A stretch of 64,000 nucleotides of DNA from Synaphobranchus kaupii. Its lineage: Eukaryota; Chordata; Actinopteri; Anguilliformes; Synaphobranchidae. This document shows, in pieces, positions 48,799 through 60,218 of the stretch. A program made the position numbers and the translations under genes. Under the pieces are notes generated by a model. It was not told the origin of the DNA, made no database searches, and was given only the letters and a program-made list of their open reading frames with translations. Position 1 is the first letter of the stretch. Each line of letters begins with the position of its first letter. The stretch is from contig CM056391.1 of the NCBI GenBank assembly GCA_029718625.1, positions 9,478,416-9,542,415 on the forward strand, read 5' to 3'.

Positions 48799-49559
48799 GT
48801 TTTTTGTGGGCCAGTAGGAGGCAGTTCTTCATTCATGTCAAATAAATCCAAGTGCAATGATACAGACAAAATACATTTTTCATCATAAATGTCTTAAAAC
48901 TCATTATTTGTAATTTATTTTACCGCAGTTATTAAATAAATATAATTCCCTATACATCGGAGTCAAAAAATGGTATTTAAAATTTTTTGACCATTTTGGC
49001 CCTTTTTGGACATAAGACTATAGGCTTACGTTTTTTAATTTTCTCCAAAACACATTTAACATCATAAATGTCTTAAAACTCATTATTTTTCACTTATTTT
49101 ACCGCAGTTATTAAATAAATATAATTCCCTATACATCGGAATCAAAAAATGGTATTTTAACTTTTTGACCATTTTGGCCCTTTTTGGACATAAGACTATA
49201 GGCTTATGTTTTTTAATTTTCCCCAAAACACATATTTCATCATAAATGTCTTAAAACTCATTATTTTTCACTTATTTTACCGCAGTTATTAAATAAATAT
49301 AATTTCCTATACATCGGAATCAAAAAATGGTATTTTAAATTTTTTGACCATTTTGGCCCTTTTTGGACATAAGACTATAGGCTTATGTTTTTTAATTTCC
49401 CCCAAAACACATTTTTCATCATGAATGTCTTAATACTCATTATTTTTCACTTATTTTACCGTAGTTATTAAGTAAATATAATTTCCTATATATCGGAATC
49501 AAAAAATGCTATTTAAAATTTTTTGACCATTTTGGCCCTTTTTGGACATATAACTAATC

Positions 49560-49678
49560 GTCTACAGTTGTCCCACGATGCAATCTGCTGCAGTTGAGCA
49601 GTTGAAGCTAAGCAGGGGGAGGCTTGATTAGTGCATGCATGGGAGACCTCTGGCGAAAAGGAGATTGCTGTTAGAAAT
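49560..49678 (+). pseudogene. 5S-derived module 28 (gamma)
   Basis: Second consecutive gamma, unique to block 3, with T6. Five A monomers follow. Confidence 0.88.
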
Positions 49679-50797
49679 GTTTTTTGTGGGCCAGTAGGAG
49701 GCAGTCTTCATTCATGTCAAATAAATCCAAGTGCAATGATACAGACAAAATACATTTTTCATCATAAATGTCTTAAAACTCATTATTTGTAATTTATTTT
49801 ACCGCAGTTATTAAATAAATATAATTCCCTATACATCGGAGTCAAAAAATGGTATTTAAAATTTTTTGACCATTTTGGCCCTTTTTGGACATAAGACTAT
49901 AGGCTTACGTTTTTTAATTTTCTCCAAAACACATTTAACATCATAAATGTCTTAAAACTCATTATTTTTCACTTATTTTACCGCAGTTATTAAATAAATA
50001 TAATTCCCTATACATCGGAATCAAAAAATGGTATTTTAACTTTTTTGACCATTTTGGCCCTTTTTGGACATAAGACTATAGGCTTATGTTTTTTAATTTT
50101 CCCCAAAACACATATTTCATCATAAATGTCTTAAAACTCATTATTTTTCACTTATTTTACCGCAGTTATTAAGTAAATATAATTTCCTATAAATCGGAAT
50201 CAAAAAATGGTATTTTAAATTTTTTGACCATTTTGGCCCTTTTTGGACATAAGACTATAGGCTTATGTTTTTTAATTTTCTCCAAAACACATTTTTCATC
50301 ATAAATGTCTTAAAACTCATTATTGGTAACTTATTTTACCGCAGTTATTAAATAAATATAAATCCCTATACATTGGAATAAAAAAATGGTATTTTAACTT
50401 TTTTGACCATTTTGGCCCTTTTTGGACATAAAACTATAGGCTTATGTTTTTTTATTTTCCCCAAAACACATATTTCATCATAAATGTCTTAAAACTCATT
50501 ATTTTTCACTTATTAACCGCAGTTATTAAGTAAATATAATTTCCTATACATCGGAATCACAAAATGGTATTTTAAATTTTTTGACCATTTTGGCCCTTTT
50601 TGGACATAAGACTATAGGCTTATGTTTTTTTTTATTTTCCCCAAAACACATATTTCATCATAAATGTCTTAAAACTCATTATTTTTCACTTATTAACCGC
50701 AGTTATTAAGTAAATATAATTTCCTATACATCGGAATCAAAATTTTTTATTTTAAATTCTTTGACCATTTTGGCCCTTTTTTGGACATATGACTATT

Positions 50798-50908
50798 GTC
50801 TGCAGTTGTACCACCATGCAATCTGCTGCAGTTAAGCAGTTGAAGCTAAGCAGGGGGAGGCTTGATTAGTGCATGCATGGGAGACCTCTGGCGAAAACAA
50901 GATTGTTG
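50798..50908 (+). pseudogene. 5S-derived module 29 (beta)
   Basis: Opens block 4, GCAGTTAAGCAG variant. Confidence 0.88.
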
Positions 50909-51128
50909 TTTGTGGGCCAGTAGGAGGCAGTCTTCATTCATGTCAAATAAATCCAAGTGCAATGATACAGACAAAATACATTTTTCATCATAAATGTCTT
51001 AAAATTCATTATTTTTCACTTATTTTCACGTAGTTATTAAGTAAATATAATTTCCTATATATCGGAATCAAAAAATGGTATTTAAATTTTTTTGACCATT
51101 TTGGCCCTTTTTGGACATGCAACTAATT

Positions 51129-51247
51129 GTCTACAGTTGTACCACCATGCAATCTGCTGCTGTTGAACAGTTGAAGCTAAGCAGGGGGAGGCTTGATTAA
51201 TGCATGCATGGGAGACCTCTGGGGAAATCAAGAATGCTGTTAGAAAT
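51129..51247 (+). pseudogene. 5S-derived module 30 (alpha)
   Basis: Counterpart of modules 5, 11 and 20. Confidence 0.88.
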
Positions 51248-52187
51248 ATTGTTTGTGGGCCAGTAGGAGGCAGTCTTCATTCATGTCAAATTAACCCAAG
51301 TGCAATGATACAGACAAAGCACATTTTTCATCATAAATGTCTTAAAACTCATTATTTTTCACTATTTTACCGCAGTTATTAAGTAAATATAATTTCCTAT
51401 ACATCGGAATCAAAAAATGCTATTTAAAATTTTTTGACCATTTTGGCCCTTTTTGGACATAAGACTATAGGCTTATGTTTTTTAATTTCCCCCAAAACAC
51501 ATTTTTCATCATGAATGTCTTAATACTCATTATTTTTCACTTATTTACCGCAGTTATTAAGTAAATATAATTTCCTATACATCGGAATCAAAAAATGCTA
51601 TTTAAAATTTTTTGACCATTTTGGCCCTTTTTGGCATAAGACTATATATAGGCTTATGTTTTTTAATTTTCCCCAAAAGACATATTTCATCATAAATGTC
51701 TTAAAACTCATTATTTGTAACTTATTTTACCGCAGTTATTAAATAAATATAATTCCCTATACATCGGAATCAAAAAATGCTATTTAAAATTTTTTGACCA
51801 TTTTGGCCCTTTTTGGACATAAGACTATAGGCTTATGTTTTTTAATTTTCTCCAAAACACATTTTTCATCATAAATGTCTTAAAACTCATTATTTGTAAC
51901 TTATTTTACCGCAGTTATTAAATAAATATAATTCCCTATACATCGGAATCAAAAAATGCTATTTAAAATTTTTTGACCATTTTGGCCCTTTTTGGACATA
52001 AGACTATAGGCTTATGTTTTTTAATTTTCCCCAAAACACATTTTTCATCAGAAACGTCTTAAAACTCGTTATTCTTCACTTATTTTACCGCAGCTATTAA
52101 GTAAGTCTAATTTCCTATACATCGGAATCAAAAAATTGTACTTTACATTTTTTGACCATTTTGGCCCTTTTTGGACATATGAATATT

Positions 52188-52298
52188 GTCTGCAGTTGTA
52201 CCACCATGCAATCTGCTGCAGTTGAGCAGTTGAAGCTAAGCAGGGGGAGGCTTGATTAGTGCATGCATGGGAGACCTCTGGCGAAAACAAGATTGTTG
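52188..52298 (+). pseudogene. 5S-derived module 31 (beta)
   Basis: Counterpart of modules 6, 12 and 21. Last module before the gap. Confidence 0.88.
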
Positions 52299-52637
52299 TT
52301 TGTGGGCCAGTAGGAGGCAGTCTTCATTCATGTCAAATAAATCCAAGTGCAATGATACAGACAAAATACATTTTTCATCATAAATGTCTTAAAACTCATT
52401 ATTTGTAACTTATTTTACCGCAGTTGTTAAATAAATATAATTCCCTATACATCGGAATCAAAAAATGATATTTTAACTTTTTTGACCATTTTGGCCCTTT
52501 TTGGACATAAGACTATAAGGCTTATGTTTTTTAATTTTCTCCAAAACACATTTTTCATCATAAATGTCTTAAAACTCATTATTTGTAACTTATTTTACCG
52601 CAGTTATTAAATAAATATAATTCCCTATACATCGGAA

Positions 52638-53137
52638 NNNNNNNNNNNNNNNNNNNNNNNNNNNNNNNNNNNNNNNNNNNNNNNNNNNNNNNNNNNNNNN
52701 NNNNNNNNNNNNNNNNNNNNNNNNNNNNNNNNNNNNNNNNNNNNNNNNNNNNNNNNNNNNNNNNNNNNNNNNNNNNNNNNNNNNNNNNNNNNNNNNNNNN
52801 NNNNNNNNNNNNNNNNNNNNNNNNNNNNNNNNNNNNNNNNNNNNNNNNNNNNNNNNNNNNNNNNNNNNNNNNNNNNNNNNNNNNNNNNNNNNNNNNNNNN
52901 NNNNNNNNNNNNNNNNNNNNNNNNNNNNNNNNNNNNNNNNNNNNNNNNNNNNNNNNNNNNNNNNNNNNNNNNNNNNNNNNNNNNNNNNNNNNNNNNNNNN
53001 NNNNNNNNNNNNNNNNNNNNNNNNNNNNNNNNNNNNNNNNNNNNNNNNNNNNNNNNNNNNNNNNNNNNNNNNNNNNNNNNNNNNNNNNNNNNNNNNNNNN
53101 NNNNNNNNNNNNNNNNNNNNNNNNNNNNNNNNNNNNN
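52638..53137. other. Assembly gap, 500 N
   Basis: Exactly 500 N inside the satellite, probably a placeholder of unknown true size. Sequence on both sides is satellite. The frames made of unknown residues across it are meaningless. Confidence 0.99.
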
Positions 53138-54760
53138 CCCAAAACACATTTTTCATCATGAATGTCTTAATACTCATTATTTTTCACTTATTTTACCGCA
53201 GTTATTAAGTAAATATAATTTCCTATACATCGGAATCAAAAAATGCTATTTAAAATTTTTTGACCATTTTGGCCCTTTTTGGACATAAGACTATAGGCTT
53301 ATGTTTTTTTAAGTTTCTCCAAAACACATTTTTCATCATAAATGTCTTAAAACTCATTATTTGTAACTTATTTTACCACAGTTATTAAGTAAATATAATT
53401 TCCTATACATCGGAATCAAAAAATGGTATTTTAAATTTTTTGACCATTTTGGCCCTTTTTGGACATAAGACTATAGGCTTATGTTTTTTAATTTTCCCCA
53501 AAACACATGTTTCATCAGAAACGTCTTAAAACTCATTATTCTTCACTTATTTTACCGCAGCTATTAAGTAAGTCTAATTTCCTATACATCGGAATCAAAA
53601 AATTGTACTTTACATTTTTTGACCATTTTGGCCCTTTTTGGACATAAGACTATAGGCTTATGTTTTTTAAATTTTCCCCAAAACACATATTTCATCATAA
53701 ATGTCTTAAAACTCATTATTTTTCACTTATTAACCGCAGTTATTAAGTAAATATAATTTCCTATACATCGGAATCAAAAAATGGTATTTTAAATTTTTTG
53801 ACCATTTAAATGGTATTTTAAATTTTTTGACCATTTTGGCCCTTTTTGGACATAAGACTATAGGCTTATGTTTTTTAATTTTCTCCAAAACACATTTTTC
53901 ATCATAAATGTCTTAAAACTCATTATTTGTAATTTATTTTACCGCAGTTATTAAATAAATATAATTCCCTATACATCGGAATCAAAAAATGGTATTTTAA
54001 ATTTTTTGACCATTTTGGCCCTTTTTGGACATAAGACTATAGGCATATGTTTTTTTAATTTTCTCCAAAACACATTTAACATCATAAATGTCTTAAAACT
54101 AATTATTTTTCACTTATTTTACCGCAGTTATTAAATAAATATAATTCCCTATACATCGGAATCAAAAAATGGTATTTTAACTTTTTTGACCATTTTGGCC
54201 CTTTTTGGACATAAGACTATAGGCTTATGTTTTTTAATTTTCCCCAAAACACATATTTCATCATAAATGTCTTAAAACTCATTATTTTTCACTTATTTTA
54301 CCGCAGTTATTAAATAAATATAATTCCCTATACATCGGAATAAAAAAACGGTATTTTAACTTTTTTGACCATTTTGGCCCTTTTTGGACATAAGACTATA
54401 TGCTTATGTTTTTTTTATTTTCCCCAAAACACATATTTCATCAGAAACGTCTTAAAACTCATTATTCTTCACTTATTTTACCGCAGCTATTAAGTAAGTC
54501 TAATTTCCTATACATCGGAATCAAAAAATTGTACTTTACATTTTTTGACCATTTTGGCCCTTTTTGGACATAAGACTATAGGCTTATGTTTTTTTAATTT
54601 TCCCCAAAATACATATTTCATCATAAATGTCTTAAAACTCATTATTTTTCACTTATTAACCGCAGTTATTAAGTAAATATAATTTCCTATACATCGGAAT
54701 CAAAATTTTTTATTTTAAATTCTTTGACCATTTTGGCCCTTTTTTGGACATATGACTATT

Positions 54761-54871
54761 GTCTGCAGTTGTACCACCATGCAATCTGCTGCAGTTGAGC
54801 AGTTGATGCTAAGCAGGGGGAGGCTTGATTAGTGCATGCATGGGAGACCTCTGGCGAAAACAAGATTGTTG
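54761..54871 (+). pseudogene. 5S-derived module 32 (beta)
   Basis: First module after the gap. Carries TTGATGCTAAGC, a change at the edge of the A box. Confidence 0.87.
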
Positions 54872-55446
54872 TTTGTGGGCCAGTAGGAGGCAGTCTTCAT
54901 TCATGTCAAATAAATCCAAGTGCAATGATACAGACAAAATACATTTTTCATCATAAATGTCTTAAAATTAATTATTTTTCACTTATTTTCACGTAGTTAT
55001 TAAGTAAATATAATTTCCTATATATCGGAATCAAAAAATGGTATTTAAATTTTTTTGACCATTTTGGCCCTTTTTGGACATAAGACTATAGGCTTATGTT
55101 TTTTAATTTCCCCAAAACACATTTTTCATCATGAATGTCTTAATACTCATTATTTTTCACTTATTTTACCGCAGTTATTAAATAAATATAATTCCCTATA
55201 CATCGGAATAAAAAAATGGTATTTTAAATTTTTTGACCATTTTGGCCCTTTTTGGACATAAGACTATAGGCTTATGTTTTTTTATTTTCCCCAAAACACA
55301 TATTTCATCAGAAACGTCTTAAAACTCATTATTCTTCACTTATTTTACCGCAGCTATTAAGGAAGTCTAATTTCCTATACATCGGAATCAAAAATTGTAC
55401 TTTACATTTTTTGACCATTTTGGCCCTTTTTGGACATATTAATATT

Positions 55447-55565
55447 GTCTGCAGTTGTACCACCATGCAATCTGCTGCTGTTGAACAGTTGAAGCTAAGC
55501 AGGGGGAGGCTTCATTAATGCATGCATGGGAGACCTCTGGGGAAATCAAGAATGCTGCTAGAAAT
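55447..55565 (+). pseudogene. 5S-derived module 33 (alpha)
   Basis: Full-length alpha with a beta-like start (GTCTGCAG), so it looks like a recombinant. Has GGCTTCATTAATG in place of GGCTTGATTAATG. Confidence 0.87.
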
Positions 55566-56325
55566 ATTGTTTGTGGGCCAGTAGGAGGCAGTCTTCATTC
55601 ATGTCAAATAAACCCAAGTGCAATGATACAGACAAAACACATTTTTCATCATAAATGTCTTAATACTCATTATTTTTCACTTATTTTACCGCAGTTATTA
55701 AGTAAATATAATTTCCTATACATCGGAATCAAAAAATGCTATTTAAAATTTTTTGACCATTTTGGCCCTTTTTGGACATAAGAATAGGCTTATGTTTTTT
55801 TAATTTTCTCCAAAACACATTTTTCATCATAAATGTCTTAAAACTCATTATTTGTAACTTATTTTACCACAGTTATTAAGTAAATATAATTTCCTATACA
55901 TCGGAATCAAAAAATGGTATTTTAAATTTTTTGACCATTTTGGCCCTTTTTGGACATAAGACTATAGGCTTATGTTTTTTAATTTTCCCCAAAACACATG
56001 TTTCATCAGAAACGTCTTAAAACTCATTATTCTTCACTTATTTTACCGCAGCTATTAAGTAAGTCTAATTTCCTATACATCGGAATCAAAAAATTGTACT
56101 TTACATTTTTTGACCATTTTGGCCCTTTTTGGACATAAGACTATAGGCTTATGTTTTTTTAATTTTCCCCAAAACACATATTTCATCATAAATGTCTTAA
56201 AACTCATTATTTTTCACTTATTAACCGCAGTTATTAAGTAAATATAATTTCCTATACATCGGAATCAAAATTTTTTATTTTAAATTCTTTGACCATTTTG
56301 GCCCTTTTTTGGACATATGAATATT

Positions 56326-56436
56326 GTCTGCAGTTGTACCACCATGCAATCTGCTGCAATTGAGCAGTTGAAGCTAAGCAGGGGCAGGCTTGATTAGTGC
56401 ATGCATGGGAGACCTCTGGCGAAAACAAGATTGTTG
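56326..56436 (+). pseudogene. 5S-derived module 34 (beta)
   Basis: Beta copy with CTGCAATTGAGC and GGGGCAGGC private changes. Confidence 0.87.
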
Positions 56437-56833
56437 TTTGTGGGCCAGTAGGAGGCAGTCTTCATTCATGTCAAATAAATCCAAGTGCAATGATACAGAC
56501 AAAATACATTTTTCATCATAAATGTCTTAAAACTCATTATTTGTAACTTATTTTACCGCAGTTATTAAATAAATATAATTCCCTATACATCGGAATCAAT
56601 AAATTATATTTTAACTTTTTTGACCATTTTGGCCCTTTTTGGACATAAGACTATAGGCTTATGTTTTTAATTTTCTCCAAAACACATTTTTCATCATAAA
56701 TGTCTTAAAACTAATTATTGTTCACTTATTTTACCACAGTTATTAAGTAAATATAATTTCCTATACATCGGAATCAAAAAATAGTACTTTAAATTTTTTG
56801 ACCATTTTGGCCCTTTTTGGACATAAGACTATT

Positions 56834-56952
56834 GTCTGCAGTTGTCCCACCATGCAATCTGCTGCAGTTGAGCAGTTGAAGCTAAGCAGGGGGAGGCTTG
56901 ATTAGTGCATGCATGGGAGACCTCTGGCGAAAAGGAGATTGCTGTTAGAAAT
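56834..56952 (+). pseudogene. 5S-derived module 35 (gamma)
   Basis: Gamma-like 3' half with T6 but GTCCCACCATG rather than CACGATG. Separated from module 36 by no A monomer. Confidence 0.87.
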
Positions 56953-57176
56953 GTTTTTTGTGGGCCAGTAGGAGGCAGTCTTCATTCATGTCAAATAAAT
57001 CCAAGTGCAATGATACAGACAAAATACATTTTTCATCATAAATGTCTTAAAACTCATTATTTTTCACTTATTTTAACGTAGTTATTAAGTAAATATAATT
57101 TCCTATATATCGGAATCAAAAAATGGTATTTAAATTTTTTTGACCATTTTGGCCCTTTTTGGACATACAACTAATT

Positions 57177-57295
57177 GTCTACAGTTGTCCAACCATGCAA
57201 TCTGCTGCTGTTGAACAGTTGAAGCTAAGCAGGGGGAGGCTTGATTAATGCATGCATGGGAGACCTCTGGGGAAAACAAGAATGCTGCTAGAAAT
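57177..57295 (+). pseudogene. 5S-derived module 36 (alpha)
   Basis: Alpha with GTCCAACCATG at the 5' side and GGGGAAAACAAGAATG. Followed by about six A monomers as in module 3. Confidence 0.87.
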
Positions 57296-58593
57296 ATTGT
57301 TTGTGGGCCAGTAGGAGGCAGTCTTCATTCATGTCAAATAAACCCAAGTGCAATGACACAGACAAAACACATTTTCCATCATAAATGTCTTAAAACTCAT
57401 TATTTTTCACTTATTTTACCGCAGTTATTAAATAAATATAATTTCCTATACATCGGAATCAAAAAATGGTATTTTAACTTTTTTGACCATTTTGGCCCTT
57501 TTTGGACATAAGACTATAGGCTTATGTTTTTTAATTTCCCCCAAAACACATTTTTCATCATGAATGTCTTAATACTCATTATTTTTCACTTATTTTACCG
57601 CAGTTATTAAATAAATATAATTTCCTATACATCGGAATCAAAAAATGCTATTTAAAATTTTTTGACCATTTTGGCCCTTTTTGGACATAAGACTATAGGC
57701 TTATGTTTTTTAATTTTCTCCAAAACACATTTTTCATCATAAATGTCTTAAAACTCATTATTTGTAATTTATTTTACCGCAGTTATTAAATAAATATAAT
57801 TCCCTATACATCGGAATCAAAAAATGGTATTTTAAATTTTTTGACCATTTTGGCCCTTTTTGGACATAAGACTATAGGCTTATGTTTTTTTAATTTTCTC
57901 CAAAACACATTTAACATCATAAATGTCTTAAAACTAATTATTTTTCACTTATTTTACCGCAGTTATTAAATAAATATAATTCCCTATACATCGGAATAAA
58001 AAAATGGTATTTTAACTTTTTTGACCATTTTGGCCCTTTTTGGACATAAGACTATAGGCTTATGTTTTTTAATTTCCCCCAAAACACATATTTCATCATA
58101 AATGTCTTAAAACTCATTATTTTTCACTTATTTTACCGCAGTTATTAAATAAATATAATTCCCTATACATCGGAATAAAAAAATGGTATTTTAACTTTTT
58201 TGACCATTTTGGCCCTTTTTGGACATAAGACTATAGGCTTATGTTTTTTTATTTTCCCCAAAACACATATTTCATCAGAAACGTCTTAAAACTCATTATT
58301 CTTCACTTATTTTACCGCAGCTATTAAGTAAGTCAAATTTCCTATACATCGGAATCAAAAAATTGTACTTTACATTTTTTGACCATTTTGGCCCTTTTTG
58401 GACATAAGACTATAGGCTTATGTTTTTTTAATTTTCCCCAAAATACATATTTCATCATAAATGTCTTAAAACTAATTATTTTTCACTTATTAACCGCAGT
58501 TATTAAGTAAATATAATTTCCTATACATCGGAATCAAATTTTTTATTTTAAATTCTTTGACCATTTTGGCCCTTTTTTGGACATATGACTATT

Positions 58594-58704
58594 GTCTGCA
58601 GTTGTACCACCATGCAATCTGCTGCAGTTGAGCAGTTGAAGCTAAGCAGGGGGAGGCTTGATTAGTGCATGCATGGGAGACCTCTGGCGAAAACAAGATT
58701 GTTG
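58594..58704 (+). pseudogene. 5S-derived module 37 (beta)
   Basis: Beta copy, 331 bp before module 38. Confidence 0.87.
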
Positions 58705-58924
58705 TTTGTGGGCCAGTAGGAGGCAGTCTTCATTCATGTCAAATAAATCCAAGTGCAATGATACAGACAAAATACATTTTTCATCATAAATGTCTTAAAA
58801 CTCATTATTTTTCACTTATTTTAACGTAGTTATTAAGTAAATATAATTTCCTATATATCGGAATCAAAAAATGGTATTTAAATTTTTTTGACCATTTTGG
58901 CCCTTTTTGGACATACAACTAATC

Positions 58925-59043
58925 GTCTACAGTTGTCCCACCATGCAATCTGCTGCTGTTGAACAGTTGAAGCTAAGCAGGGGGAGGCTTGATTAATGCA
59001 TGCATGGGAGACCTCTGGGGAAATCAAGAATGCTGCTAGAAAT
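58925..59043 (+). pseudogene. 5S-derived module 38 (alpha)
   Basis: Alpha with GTCCCACCATG. Its 3' end runs AATATTTTTTGAGGGCC, so it is an alpha that also has a T6 run. Confidence 0.87.
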
Positions 59044-59806
59044 ATTTTTTGAGGGCCAGTAGGAGGCAGTCTTCATTCATGTCAAATAAACCCAAGTGCA
59101 ATGATACAGACAAAACACATTTTTCATCATAAATGTCTTAAAACTCATTATTTGTAACTTATTTTACCGCAGTTATTAAATAAATATAATTTCCTATACA
59201 TCGGAATCAAAAAATGGTATTTTAACTTTTTTGACCATTTTGGCCCTTTTTGGACATAAGACTATAATAGGCTTATGTTTTTTTAATTTTCCCCAAAACA
59301 CATATTTCATCATAAATGTCTTAAAACTCATTATTTTTCACTTATTAACCGCAGTTATTAAGTAAATATAATTTCCTATACATCGGAATCAAAAAATGGT
59401 ATTTTAACTTTTTTGACCATTTTGGCCCTTTTTGGACATAAGACTATAGGCTTATGTTTTTTAATTTCCTCCAAAACACATTTTTCATCATGAATGTCTT
59501 AATACTCATTATTTTTCACTTATTTTACCGCAGTTATTAAGTAAATATAATTTCCTATACATCGGAATCAAAAAATGCTATTTAAATTTTTTTGACCATT
59601 TTGGCCCTTTTTGGACATAAGACTATAGGCTTACGTTTTTTTATTTTCCCCAAAACACATATTTCATCATAAATGTCTTAAAACTAATTATTGTTCACTT
59701 ATTTTACCACAGTTATTAAGTAAATATAATTTCCTATACATCGGAATCAAAAAATTGTACTTAAAATTTTTTGACCATTTTGGCCCTTTTTGGACATAAG
59801 ACTGTT

Positions 59807-59925
59807 GTCTGCAGTTGTACCACCATGCAATCTGCTGCAGTTGAGCAGTTGGAGCTAAGCAGGGGGAGGCTTGATTAGTGCATGCATGGGAGACCTCTGG
59901 CAAAAACAAGATTGCTGTTAGAAAT
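59807..59925 (+). pseudogene. 5S-derived module 39 (gamma-like)
   Basis: Last module. GGCAAAAACAAG near the 3' end, T6 after it, and TTGGAGCTAAGC at the A-box edge. Confidence 0.87.
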
Positions 59926-60218
59926 GTTTTTTGTGGGCCAGTAGGAGGCAGTCTTCATTCATGTCAAATAAATCCAAGTGCAATGATACAGACAAAACAC
60001 ATTTTTCATCATAAATGTCTTAAAACTCATTATTTTTCACTTATTTTACCGTAGTTATTAAGTAAATATAATTTCCTATATATCGGAATCAAAAAATGGT
60101 ATTTAAAATTTTTTGACCATTTTGGCCCTTTTTGGACATAAGACTATAGTCTTATGTTTTTTAATTTTCCCCAAAACACATTTTTCATCATAAATGTCTT
60201 AAAACTCATTATTTTTCA

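Larger units (their letters stand above)
43827..50797 (+). repeat. Higher-order repeat block 3 (6,971 bp)
   Basis: Contains the block 2 expansion plus a second gamma-type step: modules at 48680 and 49560 are both gamma, 880 bp apart. This adds about 0.88 kb relative to block 2. Confidence 0.92.
50798..52637 (+). repeat. Higher-order repeat block 4, cut by gap
   Basis: Begins with the same beta (GCAGTTAAGCAG variant), alpha, 4A, beta order as blocks 1-3 and stops at the N gap. Confidence 0.88.
30683..60218 (+). repeat. Large satellite array with embedded 5S-derived modules
   Basis: About 29.5 kb of head-to-tail monomers, all in the same orientation. Monomer A is about 179-180 bp. Its consensus order is GGACATAAGACTATAGGC, TTATGTTTTTTAATTTTCCCC, AAAACACATTTTTCATCATAAATG, TCTTAAAACTCATTATT, TTCACTTATTTTACCGCAG, TTATTAAATAAATATAATTTCC, TATACATCGGAATC, then GACCATTTTGGCCCTTTTT. 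Monomer S (331-343 bp) has a 5S rRNA-like module and tail in place of the ATAGGCTTATGTTTTTTAATTTTCC segment. 39 S monomers were located. The A count, about 89, is inferred from spacing. The left edge (30683-31235) is more divergent than the centre. Confidence 0.97.

Noticed and set aside
52579..53177. Three long minus frames spanning the gap
   Set aside because: Nearly all residues are unknown because they cross the run of N.
32000..57511. Family of repeated + open frames beginning MHAWETSGE (60-121 codons) at eleven places in the array
   Set aside because: Each starts at an ATG inside the 5S C-box region (GCATGCATGGGAGACC) and reads into satellite. Recurrence is explained by repeat homology, the frames vary in length with indels, and there is no sign of coding selection.
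30769..59909. Minus-strand frames beginning MFSPEVSHACTNQA
   Set aside because: They are the complement of the same 5S-plus-satellite units; open by sequence composition only.
30894..59925. Functional 5S rRNA genes
   Set aside because: The modules differ from vertebrate 5S at many positions, especially nt 20-48, and beta copies lack part of helix I. They are 5S-derived, not standard 5S rDNA units.
30683..60218. CRISPR-like or prokaryotic repeat array
   Set aside because: No short repeat/unique-spacer alternation; both components are repeats, and the context is vertebrate nuclear DNA.
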